Program-made: the position numbers and the translations under genes
Notes under the pieces: model-generated
Database searches by the model: none
Told to the model about the DNA's origin: nothing
The model's input: only the letters and a program-made list of their open reading frames with translations
Shown: positions 1 through 8,299 of the stretch, in pieces
Position numbering within the stretch: position 1 is the stretch's first letter
How the letters are laid out: each line of letters begins with the position of its first letter
NCBI GenBank assembly: GCA_002335425.1
Contig: DDCB01000034.1
Coordinates: forward strand, 1-64,000
Reading direction: 5' to 3'
Origin: Chthonomonas sp. UBA2017
GTDB taxonomy: Bacteria > Armatimonadota > Fimbriimonadia > Fimbriimonadales > Fimbriimonadaceae
Length of the DNA stretch: 64,000 nucleotides

Positions 1-21
1 GCCCGCGGCGATCCTCGTTTC

Positions 22-70
22 GGGGGGGGGGGGGGGGGGGGCGGCGGCGGGCGGCGCGGGGGGGGGGTGG
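22..70. repeat. Poly-G and GGC low-complexity tract
   Basis: A run of 20 consecutive G (22-41) is followed by GGC-rich sequence and a second run of 10 G (58-67). No reading frame or known element explains it. It could form a G-quadruplex, or it could be a homopolymer or assembly-edge artefact. Confidence 0.8.
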
Positions 71-136
71 GCGGACGAGCGGCGTTGCCGCTCGCGCCCC
101 GGGCTTTCTTGGGCCTGGGACCGGTGGGCGAGCGAG

Positions 137-142
137 TAAACT
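137..142 (+). promoter_or_regulatory. -10 element (TAAACT) for tRNA-Arg
   Basis: TAAACT lies 12 nt before the first base of the tRNA, which is the spacing expected if transcription begins about 5 nt upstream of the mature 5' end. The same hexamer recurs ahead of protein genes in this window. No clear -35 is visible. Confidence 0.5.
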
Positions 143-154
143 GGAGCGGCGCCC

Positions 155-230
155 GCCCCCGTAGCTCAGTGGATAGAGCAGCGGCCTTCTAAGCCGTAGG
201 TCGGAGGTTCGATCCCTCTCGGGGGCGCCA
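155..230 (+). tRNA. tRNA-Arg (anticodon UCU)
   Basis: The acceptor stem GCCCCCG (155-161) pairs perfectly with CGGGGGC (220-226). Discriminator G and an encoded CCA (228-230) follow. The anticodon loop CTTCTAA sits on a GGC/GCC stem and carries anticodon TCT, which reads AGA/AGG. The T-arm motif GGTTCGATCC is present. Confidence 0.97.
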
Positions 231-281
231 TTCGAAGTCTCTCTTCGCGGCTTGGCCCCCGCCGCTCACAGCGTCCCGCAG

Positions 282-308
282 TTCGCTCTTGGTTTTTTGC
301 CAAGCGAA
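282..308. other. Hairpin downstream of dnaB
   Basis: TTCGC-TC-TTGG pairs with CCAA-GCGAA across a T-rich loop, giving a 9-bp stem with a two-base bulge. It lies about 50 nt beyond the dnaB stop codon. Neither strand has a U tract after the stem, so it is at best a weak terminator. The rest of 231-360 shows nothing identifiable. Confidence 0.3.
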
Positions 309-360
309 TCGCCTGAGGAGGTCTTTTTAGAGAATCTCGTATCGAGACTTTCCTCTTTGC

Positions 361-1731
361 TTATTGCCTAAGATTCACAAACCTGGCAAAAGTCGGCTGA
401 AATCCGAGCGTCACCGTTGTGGTGGGTCCGTTGCGATGTTTCGCAATAATGATCTCCGATTCTTCGACACGAAAATCATCCTGAATCTCTTCGACTTGGA
501 CCTCTTTATCCGCATAGTACGAGTCTCGATAAATGAGCATGACAAGGTCAGCTTCGGCCTCAATCGATCCCGACTCTCGAAGGTCACTCAGCATGGGCCG
601 CTTGCTCTCTCGGCCTTCAACTCCTCGGTTCAATTGCGAGAGCGCCACCACCGGCACATCGAACTCTTTGCTCATCGCTTTGAGCCCGCGAGCGATCTCT
701 GAAATCTCTTGTTGTCGGCTCTCGGTTTTGCGCGAGGCCCGCATCAATTGCAAGTAGTCCACGACGACCAACGAGAGGCCTCCATCGGCCTTGAGGCGTC
801 GGCATTTTCCTCGCATCTCCATCGTCGAAATGTCGCTCGTATCGTCGATATAGATCGGTAAAGAGTAGAGGGTTTCGCATGCATCGGCCAGCGAGTGATA
901 CTCTTCATCCGACAGTCTCGATTTCTTCAATGCGCCCATGCCCACTCCACTCAGCATCGAGAGCATCCGGCGAATGAGCTGAGTCCCCGACATTTCCAAA
1001 GAAAAGACAGCCACGTTGCCTTTTTGGGGAGAGTGCTTTGCCACATTCAGCGCAAAGTTCAAGACGAGCGAAGTCTTGCCCATGCCCGGACGCGCAGCCA
1101 CGATGGTCATCTCGCCACCATACATGCCGCCGGTCACCTTGTCGAGATCAACAAACTTGGTCGGAGTCCCCAGCATCGGCGTTCCGGTCTCTTGCAAGAG
1201 ATCGACGTCTTTGAAGAACTCTTTCGCCAGCGCCCGGACCGGCTCGAGGTCTTTTCCGAGCCTCTGTCGACCGACTTCAAAAACCTTCGCTTCGGCAAGC
1301 TGAACTTTTTCATCGGTCCCCAACTGGGTGCTGTGGACCGTCTGGATGATCTCTTGGCCCGCGCGCTCCAGCTTTCGAAGCGCCGATTTATCGCTGACGA
1401 TGCCCGCGTAATGCGACGCGTTCGACGGGGTCACCACACTCTCGATGAGGTGGATCAAATAGTCTGACCCGCCCACATTTTCGAGGCTCCCTCGCTCTTG
1501 GAGCTCGTTTTTCACCGTCACCAGATCGACGCTGCGCCGCCCCAACTGAAGTTGCCGAATCGCCAAAAAGATGTCTCGGTGTGCGGGTCGATAGAAATCG
1601 TCCTCGGAAAGCACGAGGCTGACTTCGTCGGCCGCCCGCTCCGAGAGAATCATGCTCCCGAGGACGTTCATCTCGGCTTCGAGACTGTGAGGAGGAACGT
1701 AGTCGTCAAATCTGGGTTGAACTAGCGCCAT
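361..1731 (-). CDS. dnaB: Replicative DNA helicase DnaB
   Basis: This is the hexameric 5'-3' helicase that unwinds DNA at the replication fork. The 456-residue length is normal. An N-terminal DnaB_N domain begins at the PHSLEAE motif. The RecA-like C-terminal domain carries a Walker A (ARPGMGKTS), a Walker B region (VVVDYLQLM) and the conserved ALSQLNR and SDLRESG motifs. An ATG four codons further upstream (1743) exists, but the TATCTT element at 1746-1751 would then leave no leader, so 1731 is preferred. No intein is visible. The gene stands alone, divergent from guaA. Confidence 0.97.
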   Translation of the reverse strand: MALVQPRFDDYVPPHSLEAEMNVLGSMILSERAADEVSLVLSEDDFYRPAHRDIFLAIRQLQLGRRSVDLVTVKNELQERGSLENVGGSDYLIHLIESVVTPSNASHYAGIVSDKSALRKLERAGQEIIQTVHSTQLGTDEKVQLAEAKVFEVGRQRLGKDLEPVRALAKEFFKDVDLLQETGTPMLGTPTKFVDLDKVTGGMYGGEMTIVAARPGMGKTSLVLNFALNVAKHSPQKGNVAVFSLEMSGTQLIRRMLSMLSGVGMGALKKSRLSDEEYHSLADACETLYSLPIYIDDTSDISTMEMRGKCRRLKADGGLSLVVVDYLQLMRASRKTESRQQEISEIARGLKAMSKEFDVPVVALSQLNRGVEGRESKRPMLSDLRESGSIEAEADLVMLIYRDSYYADKEVQVEEIQDDFRVEESEIIIAKHRNGPTTTVTLGFQPTFARFVNLRQ

Positions 1732-1745
1732 GAGAAACCTCATTC

Positions 1746-1751
1746 AAGATA
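1746..1751 (-). promoter_or_regulatory. -10 element (TATCTT) for dnaB
   Basis: On the minus strand TATCTT ends 14 nt before ATG 1731. A possible SD-like GAGG sits between them. It matches the TANNNT motif that recurs close to start codons in this window. Confidence 0.4.
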
Positions 1752-1854
1752 TCTGAGGAGCGCTCTGGACAGGACCCTCTTTTTAGATTTTTTTTCCCCA
1801 GCGAATACACGGTGACCCCCGCTTAGACACAAGTGCGCCTGGCAATCTCCCGCC

Positions 1855-1878
1855 CGAGGCGGCCACACTGAAGCCTCG
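1855..1878 (+). other. Inverted repeat immediately before guaA
   Basis: CGAGGC (1855-1860) and GCCTCG (1873-1878) form a 6-bp stem with a 12-nt loop, ending one base before the guaA ATG. It could affect ribosome access. There is no recognisable Shine-Dalgarno sequence here. A TAGACA (1823-1828) further upstream may be the -10. Confidence 0.35.
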
Positions 1879-1879
1879 C

Positions 1880-3409
1880 ATGGTCCATCAGAAGGTCTTT
1901 GTCATCGACTTTGGCGGTCAGTATTCCCAGCTGATCGTTCGCCGTGTCCGCGAACTCGGAGTCTACAGCGAAATGATCGCTTGGACCGAAGCCGAGGCCA
2001 AACTCGCGACGTGTGAACGCCCCTCTGCGATCATCCTCAGCGGCGGACCCCGCAGCGTTCTCGAAGGTCAAGCACCTTCCCTGCCGATGGAGTGCCTAAA
2101 AGGAATCCCGACGCTCGGCATCTGCTACGGGATGCAGCTTCTCGCCCACTCTCTGGGCGGCCAAGTCGAAAAGGCCGACGACCGAGAATACGGCAAGCGC
2201 GAACTCAACGTCACCAAGCCTGGGAGCCTGGTCGGCGGTCTGACGCAAGCCCAAGTCTGGATGAGCCACGGCGACCAAGTTCTCCAGGCTCCGCCTGGAT
2301 TTGACACCATCGCCAGCACCGAATCGTGCCCGGTCGCTGCCATCGAGAATCGCGCTCAAAACACCTATGGCGTCCAGTTCCACCCCGAAGTCAGCCACAC
2401 CCCGGAAGGCAAAACGATCCTCCGGCGATTCCTTTTTGATCGCTGCGGGCTCCACGGCGACTGGACTAGCGAGAGCTTCATCGAAGACTCGATCGAGCTG
2501 ATCCGGCAAGAAGTCGGCGACAAGCGAGTCCTGTGCGCGGTGAGCGGCGGCGTCGATAGTTCCGTGATGGCCGCTCTCATGAGCCGAGCGCTGGGCGATC
2601 AGGTGACCTGCGTCTTCGTCAATCATGGGCTCCTCCGAAAAAACGAGGCCGAGCAAGTCATCGAGGCGTTCAGCTCGTATTTCCAGCCGAGGCTGGTGGT
2701 GATCGACGCCCGCAACGAATTCTTCGCCGCCCTGAAGGGAGTGACCGACCCTGAAGCGAAGCGCAAGATCATCGGCGCAGAATTTGTCCGCGCTTTCGAG
2801 GCTCATGCCGACGACCTCAAGGGCTGCGACTTTCTAGCTCAGGGGACGCTCTACCCCGACGTGATCGAAAGCGGATCGGCCACTGCCGCCAAAATCAAGA
2901 CCCACCACAATGTCGGCGGCTTGCCCGATTGGATGCGACTCCGAGTCATCGAGCCGCTCCGCTGGCTCTTTAAGGACGAAGTCCGCTCCGTCGGAAAAAA
3001 CTTGGGCTTGCCCGAGGAGATGGTGGAGCGCGAGCCATTCCCGGGCCCTGGCTTGGCGGTGCGGATTCTCGGGGAGGTCACGCCCGAGCGAGTGGCGATT
3101 GTTCAAGACGCCGACTGGATCTTCCGCTCTGAACTTCGATCTCGGGGCCTCCATCGAGGCATCTGGCAGTCATATGCGGCCCTGCTGGATGTAAAAAGCG
3201 TCGGGGTCATGGGCGATGAGCGCACCTACCAGCAGCCGATCGTGCTCCGAGCGGTCCAAAGCGAAGACGCAATGACGGCTCAGGCAGTCGCCCTGCCTTT
3301 TCCCGCCCTTGAGGAGATCGCCCATCGCATCGTCAACGAGGTCCAAGGGGTCAACCGAGTCCTGTATGACCTGACGAGCAAGCCCCCAGCGACGATCGAA
3401 TGGGAGTGA
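1880..3409 (+). CDS. guaA: GMP synthase (glutamine-hydrolysing)
   Basis: GuaA converts XMP to GMP using glutamine and ATP, the last step of guanine nucleotide synthesis. The 509 residues give all three expected domains. The class I glutamine amidotransferase has its nucleophile Cys near residue 82 in GICYGM, and the catalytic His and Glu are in FHPEVSH. The ATP-pyrophosphatase domain has the P-loop SGGVDSS. The C-terminal dimerisation domain ends in KPPATIEWE, typical of the family. It converges on surE with one base between the stop codons. Confidence 0.98.
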   Translation: MVHQKVFVIDFGGQYSQLIVRRVRELGVYSEMIAWTEAEAKLATCERPSAIILSGGPRSVLEGQAPSLPMECLKGIPTLGICYGMQLLAHSLGGQVEKADDREYGKRELNVTKPGSLVGGLTQAQVWMSHGDQVLQAPPGFDTIASTESCPVAAIENRAQNTYGVQFHPEVSHTPEGKTILRRFLFDRCGLHGDWTSESFIEDSIELIRQEVGDKRVLCAVSGGVDSSVMAALMSRALGDQVTCVFVNHGLLRKNEAEQVIEAFSSYFQPRLVVIDARNEFFAALKGVTDPEAKRKIIGAEFVRAFEAHADDLKGCDFLAQGTLYPDVIESGSATAAKIKTHHNVGGLPDWMRLRVIEPLRWLFKDEVRSVGKNLGLPEEMVEREPFPGPGLAVRILGEVTPERVAIVQDADWIFRSELRSRGLHRGIWQSYAALLDVKSVGVMGDERTYQQPIVLRAVQSEDAMTAQAVALPFPALEEIAHRIVNEVQGVNRVLYDLTSKPPATIEWE

Positions 3410-3410
3410 G

Positions 3411-4181
3411 CTAGCTCGCTCGACTCCGAGCTGCATTCTGAAGCTCAGCCAGCATCGCCGTATCTGTCCAGTCCAGGCTGATCGGAGTCACCGCCACAAA
3501 CTGTTCTCGAATCGCTTCGACGTCGGAGCCTGGGTCGGCCTGATTGAGCGCCGCCACCCCGCCCTGCCACGCGTAGGGTCGGCCCCAAGGGTCACTTCGA
3601 AGCTCCATTCGATCCTCATAAACTCGCCGCCCCATCCGGGCAAATCGCACCCCTCGAAGCTCCGACTCGGCCACTGCCGGGATATTCAGATTGTAAAAGC
3701 CGCACTCCAATCGCGGCCAACCCAGCATCTCGTCCCAGTGAGAATCGAGCCAGTCCGCCCCCGTCTCGAAGTGTGGAGGTGCTTCCTCAACAAACAAGGC
3801 CATCGAAATGGCGAACGAAGCGATGCCATTGATCGCCCCTTCCATCGCGCCTCCCGCCGTTCCTGAATAGGTGATGTCGAAGCCCAAGTTGGGGCCGCGA
3901 TTGATGCCGCTCAAAACGAGGTCCACTTGGCCCTCCAGCAAGATCGATCGTCCATAGTTCACGCAGTCCACCGGCAACCCATTCAGCTCGAATGCGCGTA
4001 CGCCGAGTTCGTCGACCGGCTTGGCTCGAAGCGGGTCGCGCATCGTCATCGCATGACCACACGCGCTCCGCTCACGATCCGGAGCAACGACCCAAACCTC
4101 CCCCTTTTTGCAAGCCACCGAAACGAGCGCGGCTAAGCCCGGCGCCCGGATGCCGTCGTCATTGGTCAGAAGGATGCGCAT
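3411..4181 (-). CDS. surE: 5'/3'-nucleotidase SurE
   Basis: SurE is a metal-dependent nucleoside-monophosphate phosphatase linked to stationary-phase survival. The 256-residue protein begins with the diagnostic MRILLTNDDG motif, whose two Asp residues (8, 9) bind the metal. It continues with APDRERSACGHAMT, the LVLSGINRGPN loop and the SGTAGGAMEG motif. These cover the known active-site regions, so the enzyme looks intact. The gene is divergent from the YfhO-like gene. The minus-strand sequence just upstream contains TAGACC six bases from the ATG. Confidence 0.96.
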   Translation of the reverse strand: MRILLTNDDGIRAPGLAALVSVACKKGEVWVVAPDRERSACGHAMTMRDPLRAKPVDELGVRAFELNGLPVDCVNYGRSILLEGQVDLVLSGINRGPNLGFDITYSGTAGGAMEGAINGIASFAISMALFVEEAPPHFETGADWLDSHWDEMLGWPRLECGFYNLNIPAVAESELRGVRFARMGRRVYEDRMELRSDPWGRPYAWQGGVAALNQADPGSDVEAIREQFVAVTPISLDWTDTAMLAELQNAARSRAS

Positions 4182-4245
4182 CGATGCGGTCTACCCCGAA
4201 GCCGCCCACCCGTGCCAAAGCTGGGCCTCGATCCGCTGGCCGGGG

Positions 4246-4251
4246 TAACTT
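4246..4251 (+). promoter_or_regulatory. -10 element (TAACTT) for the YfhO operon
   Basis: GGGGTAACTT ends 12 nt before ATG 4264 and there is no obvious Shine-Dalgarno between them, implying a leader of only a few nucleotides. Confidence 0.45.
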
Positions 4252-4263
4252 CTGCTCGAATCC

Positions 4264-6447
4264 ATGGAGTTCCTGAAAAAGAGGTGGCCCGAGATCGTCC
4301 TGTGGCTTGCGCCACTTCTTGTTCTTTGGCCCGCCGTCTTCTTGGGTCAAGTTCCGGGCCCTTGGGCCAATCTCGCGCCGATGGCGCTTCCTTCGGCTCC
4401 GAACCCAGCTCAGCCCTGGGATGTGCTCCAAGCCGACGCCGTTCTCCAGTTCTACCCCTGGCGCGACCTCGTGTTTGAGTCGTGGAGTCGATTCGAACTG
4501 CCGCTCTGGAACCCCTATGTTCTGAGCGGGACACCCCTGCTGGCGAACTCCCAAAGTGCCGGGCTGTATCCGCCGCATCTCTTGGTCGGGGTGCTTCCCA
4601 TCCCGACGGGCTTGGGCATCACGCTCTTAGCGTGGTTTCACCTGACTTGGGCGGCGTGGGGGACATTTCGACTCGTCCGGGCACTCGGACGTTCGCGCGA
4701 GGCCGGAGTCGTGGCCGGGCTCGGCTTTGGGCTCTCCTCGTTCTTGATCTCTTGGGTCGGACTGAGCAGCGTGATCTCGACCTGCGCGTGGATCCCCTGG
4801 GTCTTAGCGGCGGTGGTTGGGGCGTTCGAATCCGAGACGCCGGGGCCTCGACGCCTCTTGAGCCTGGGCCTCCCGACGGGGATGATGCTTTTGGCAGGGC
4901 ACTTGCAGTTCGCCGCCTATGGACTCATGGCGGCGGTGATTTTGGCTGTGGGGACCGCAATTCAGGCCCGGCGTGCTCGCCCGCTTGCTCTCATTTTAGG
5001 CGGACTGGTCCTGGGTGCAACCTTGTCGAGCGCTCAGGTTCTGCCCGTGTTGGAGTACTCCAAATTTTCGCATCGAGCTGGCACCCCTACCGCCGAAGGC
5101 TATGCAGCCTATCAAGCGAGCGCCGTCCGGCCGGTGGATGCGGTCCGAGTTGCCTACGCCAACAGTCAAGGCCGACCTTCTCAATTTGATTCTGCCGAAG
5201 GAGCCGTCCCGATTTCCGAGTGGAGCGCGAACCGGCTCCGCGAGCCCAGCCCAGAAAAATTCCCCAGTAATTTTGCGGAAAGAGCATTTTCTTGGGGTCC
5301 GGTACTGTTGGTCTTGGTCCTGGCCGGAGTCGCATTGATTCCAAGGAAGTTGTTCCCCGGCCCATGGGTTGCGCTCCTCGGAATTGCGATTTTGGTGGCG
5401 ATCGGAACTCCACTGGCTCAGCTCCTTTACTTCTGGGTGCCGGGGTGGAGTAGTACCGGCTCGCCGGGCCGCATTCTGGTTCTTGGGGTGCTGGTGGCGT
5501 CCGTCTTGGCTGGACTCGGCTACGATGCTTCCTGCCAGCGAATCGCCGAGGCTAAGTCGGAACCTCGACTTCGGGGTCCTCTCGTCGTCGGTCTCGCTCT
5601 GGCCCTCTTGCTGTTGCTGATGCAAGCATCCGGCCCGATCATGGCCCTCGCCGGAGTGGCGAGTTTGGCCTTGGTTCTTTGGGCCGTGCTTCGTCAGCGA
5701 GTAGTCGTCATCCTAGCCGGGATTGCCGCCACGACCTTGCTGAGCGACCACGGCCTGCGAATGGGCCGACCTTTTGATCTTCCCCCCGAAGTGAAGGTAG
5801 GGCCCGGTGAGCGGCTCGCTGTTCGCGCGACCGACTGGCATCTTCTCCGCCAGCCCGAGGCCACGTTCCCCCCGAATTTGCTGACCCTCGGTCGGCAACT
5901 CGACTGGGGAGGCTACGACTCGCTCCTTCACCGCGACAGCGTCGCCTTGCTTCGAGAGACCCAAGGCCGCGATCCCGCGCCGATGGAAAATGGCAACATG
6001 ATGCTCCTCAAGACGATCAACCCTGAGGTCCTGGCCCGGCTCGGCGAAGCGGGCGTCAGCGCGGTCATCTTGCGAGAGGGCTCCAATTTTCGCAAACTCG
6101 AGGTTCCCACCCAAGGTCGAGCCTTTACGCCCCCAGGCCGAGCAACCGTTGTGCAAGAGACGCTTCGCCAGCTAACGATCCGGGCTGAAGGCCCAGGGCC
6201 GTTGCGGCTACGCGACCGCTGGATGCCGGGATGGACGGCGACGGTGAATGGCCAGCCCGTCGAGGTCGAAGCGGAGGGACCCTGGCGCATCGTCCGCAAT
6301 CTGCCCGCGGGCCCTCAAACCATTGTCTTTTCGTATTGGGCCCCGGGACTCACTCGGGGGCTCACGCTGACCGGGCTGGGCATCCTGGCCTGTTTGGGGC
6401 TGGGAGTCTGGGGTCGGCGAAGTCGGCGGCTCGAGGCCGAGCGCTGA
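4264..6447 (+). CDS. YfhO-family multi-spanning membrane protein
   Basis: This 727-residue protein has about a dozen hydrophobic segments followed by a soluble C-terminal domain. The early loop with ADAVLQFYPWR and LPLWNPY..SGTPLLAN is characteristic of the YfhO/GT-C-like membrane family, in which the Asp binds the lipid-linked sugar donor in relatives. The C-terminal part, with DRWMPGW and GPWRIVRNLPAG, is the beta-rich extracytoplasmic domain seen in YfhO proteins. Members modify cell-wall or membrane polymers with sugars. The acceptor here cannot be read from the sequence. First gene of a four-gene overlapping operon. Confidence 0.85.
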   Translation: MEFLKKRWPEIVLWLAPLLVLWPAVFLGQVPGPWANLAPMALPSAPNPAQPWDVLQADAVLQFYPWRDLVFESWSRFELPLWNPYVLSGTPLLANSQSAGLYPPHLLVGVLPIPTGLGITLLAWFHLTWAAWGTFRLVRALGRSREAGVVAGLGFGLSSFLISWVGLSSVISTCAWIPWVLAAVVGAFESETPGPRRLLSLGLPTGMMLLAGHLQFAAYGLMAAVILAVGTAIQARRARPLALILGGLVLGATLSSAQVLPVLEYSKFSHRAGTPTAEGYAAYQASAVRPVDAVRVAYANSQGRPSQFDSAEGAVPISEWSANRLREPSPEKFPSNFAERAFSWGPVLLVLVLAGVALIPRKLFPGPWVALLGIAILVAIGTPLAQLLYFWVPGWSSTGSPGRILVLGVLVASVLAGLGYDASCQRIAEAKSEPRLRGPLVVGLALALLLLLMQASGPIMALAGVASLALVLWAVLRQRVVVILAGIAATTLLSDHGLRMGRPFDLPPEVKVGPGERLAVRATDWHLLRQPEATFPPNLLTLGRQLDWGGYDSLLHRDSVALLRETQGRDPAPMENGNMMLLKTINPEVLARLGEAGVSAVILREGSNFRKLEVPTQGRAFTPPGRATVVQETLRQLTIRAEGPGPLRLRDRWMPGWTATVNGQPVEVEAEGPWRIVRNLPAGPQTIVFSYWAPGLTRGLTLTGLGILACLGLGVWGRRSRRLEAER

Positions 6448-7193
6448 TGCCACAACGTCTGCAACTTCTGCTCCTCGGCTTGACCCTAGGAATCTGGACT
6501 TGGGCCGCCGGACAAGCGTCCCTCGCGGGCGCATCCATTGCTTGGATCTTCGTGCTCATCGCCGGGCTTTGCGTCGCTCTCCTCGGGTTTCGACACGTGC
6601 CGATCCGGGTCTATCTGCTCGGAGCGTACGTTCCCTTGTTCAGCTTCTTTTGGCTCAACTCCCTAGAGTCCTCGCCCGCGATGGTCCGGGCGATTCAGCT
6701 CATGGGGGTTGCCGCCGGAGTCGGGATCGTGACCGCGCTCATCGCCTGGCTCCCACAACCCGAAAGCCGCAAAGCCCTCCCTTGGTTCGCAGTTCTTTTT
6801 GCCGGCGGCATGTTGGTCGCCGAATTCAGTGGTGGCTCAGGTGGGCCGGGCCGCTGGGTCAAGTTCTTTACTGAAACGCTCGGGTTCTCCCTCGAAGCCG
6901 CCGAAAACGCGACCTACGCGATTCGCAAGACCCTTCACTTCACGTTTTATGGACTGCTCGGGGTGCTCTGTAGCCGCGCCGTGCGCGCCAGTGGAACCAC
7001 CGAACGAGAAGCCTGCCTCTGGGCCATGGCTTGGCCGATCACCCACGGTGCATTCGACGAGCTTCGTCAGGCATTTACGCCAGGTCGTCAAGGGACGGTG
7101 TCGGACCTCCTCCTCGACACAGCTGGCGCGGCCACTCTGCTTTATCTGACCTATCGCTTCCAGACCCGACGTCGCCCGGAGAAAGCCGGATGA
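6447..7193 (+). CDS. VanZ-like family membrane protein
   Basis: The ATG overlaps the upstream stop (TGATG), and this start gives 248 residues. Several hydrophobic segments precede a C-terminal VanZ-like signature: KTLHFTFYGLLG, then THGAFDELRQ, a PGR and D..LDTAGA. VanZ was named for low-level teicoplanin resistance, but most homologues have no known function. The position between a YfhO-like protein and a phosphatase-fold homologue suggests a cell-envelope role, which is inference only. Confidence 0.82.
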   Translation: MPQRLQLLLLGLTLGIWTWAAGQASLAGASIAWIFVLIAGLCVALLGFRHVPIRVYLLGAYVPLFSFFWLNSLESSPAMVRAIQLMGVAAGVGIVTALIAWLPQPESRKALPWFAVLFAGGMLVAEFSGGSGGPGRWVKFFTETLGFSLEAAENATYAIRKTLHFTFYGLLGVLCSRAVRASGTTEREACLWAMAWPITHGAFDELRQAFTPGRQGTVSDLLLDTAGAATLLYLTYRFQTRRRPEKAG

Positions 7194-8299
7194 ATCGGTG
7201 CTTTCTTTGGCTGCCCGATCTTTTGGGTTCCCCCGAATCCCTGTCGTGGCTCCGAGAGGCAGGCGGATTTCCGGCCCCTCTTCTGGAGCGGGCCGAGGTT
7301 GTCCGAATCGAACCTCTGGACCCTGCCACCATCTCCTTGCTCAGTCTGTGGGGTCTGCCCCCCGAAGCCCACCCGATGGCGTCGGGTCCGCTGGCAGTGG
7401 CCAGCTTGGGTCAACGCCCCCCAGAAGACTCGGTTCACTTTCAGCTCGACGCGATGACGCTGGACCCCGAGACTCAAACGATCAGGCCGCTCGTGGGGGC
7501 GGTCACCGCTGATGAGCATGATGCCCTCAGCCGCCTCGCCGACCGCCTCCAGACTCGGCAACTCGTGCCTCTGCTGAGCCGGGACGCATTGAGTGCGCTG
7601 GTCTGGCTTGAAGGCAGCACCGAACTCCGGACCGTGCCACCGAACTCAGCAGAGCCGCTCAACTATGCCGAATCGCTCCCCGACGGTGACGGGGAGAAGC
7701 TCCTGCGAAGGTTCATCGACGATTCGGCGAACCTCCTCCTTGACCACGAGGTCAACCAACGTCGGCTGGATGAAGACCGACCAGCGATCAGTCTTTTTTG
7801 GCCGTGGGGCCCCGGACGACGACCTCAACTCCCGTTTGTTCCCATTCGCCGAGGCGAACCGGCGGCGGTGTTCTCCGATCATCCTCACGGTCTAGCACTC
7901 GCAAGTCTAACCGGAGATCGCCCCGTCCGGACTTCGGCGTGGGGGCGAGCGCTCGAAATCCAGCTTGAGCAGTTGTTCACCGAGATCGCCTCGCATCCTT
8001 TGTCGTTGGTGTTAACCCACCGATTCCAGCGGCTGCGACAAGCCCGGCGGGACGAGGAAGGGGTCTGGATGGTTCACCAGATTCTCAGCCGGTTCTTGTC
8101 GAATCCTCGATTTGCCGACCCTGGCGACTTTTTGCAGTGCGGCGTCATTTTGCCGCGAACCGACGGGCCGGGTCTCGCTTTTCTCACTCACCCCAAGCCC
8201 TTGCCGAGTGCTCTCCGAGAACTCGACGAGCGTTGGCTAGACGAAAAGAGCCTGAAGCGATACAATGCTTGGGAATGGGCTCTCGAACACATTGGCTAA
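7190..8299 (+). CDS. Degenerate archaeal-type phosphoglycerate mutase homologue
   Basis: The ATG overlaps the previous stop (ATGA), giving 369 residues. The middle of the protein, LLLDHEVNQRRLDE followed by FWPWGPGRRPQLP, closely resembles the cofactor-independent phosphoglycerate mutase family ApgM (alkaline phosphatase superfamily). In that family the N-terminus carries a metal-binding DG..D and the C-terminus a TADH motif. Here they read MNRCFLWLPDLLG and ILPRTDGPG, so the metal ligands appear lost. It is probably a non-catalytic relative, and its function is unknown. The downstream gene starts inside its last codons, consistent with coupled translation. Confidence 0.7.
   Translation: MNRCFLWLPDLLGSPESLSWLREAGGFPAPLLERAEVVRIEPLDPATISLLSLWGLPPEAHPMASGPLAVASLGQRPPEDSVHFQLDAMTLDPETQTIRPLVGAVTADEHDALSRLADRLQTRQLVPLLSRDALSALVWLEGSTELRTVPPNSAEPLNYAESLPDGDGEKLLRRFIDDSANLLLDHEVNQRRLDEDRPAISLFWPWGPGRRPQLPFVPIRRGEPAAVFSDHPHGLALASLTGDRPVRTSAWGRALEIQLEQLFTEIASHPLSLVLTHRFQRLRQARRDEEGVWMVHQILSRFLSNPRFADPGDFLQCGVILPRTDGPGLAFLTHPKPLPSALRELDERWLDEKSLKRYNAWEWALEHIG

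Noticed and set aside
895..1467. 190-codon plus-strand frame within dnaB
   Set aside because: Antisense shadow of the helicase gene without any family resemblance.
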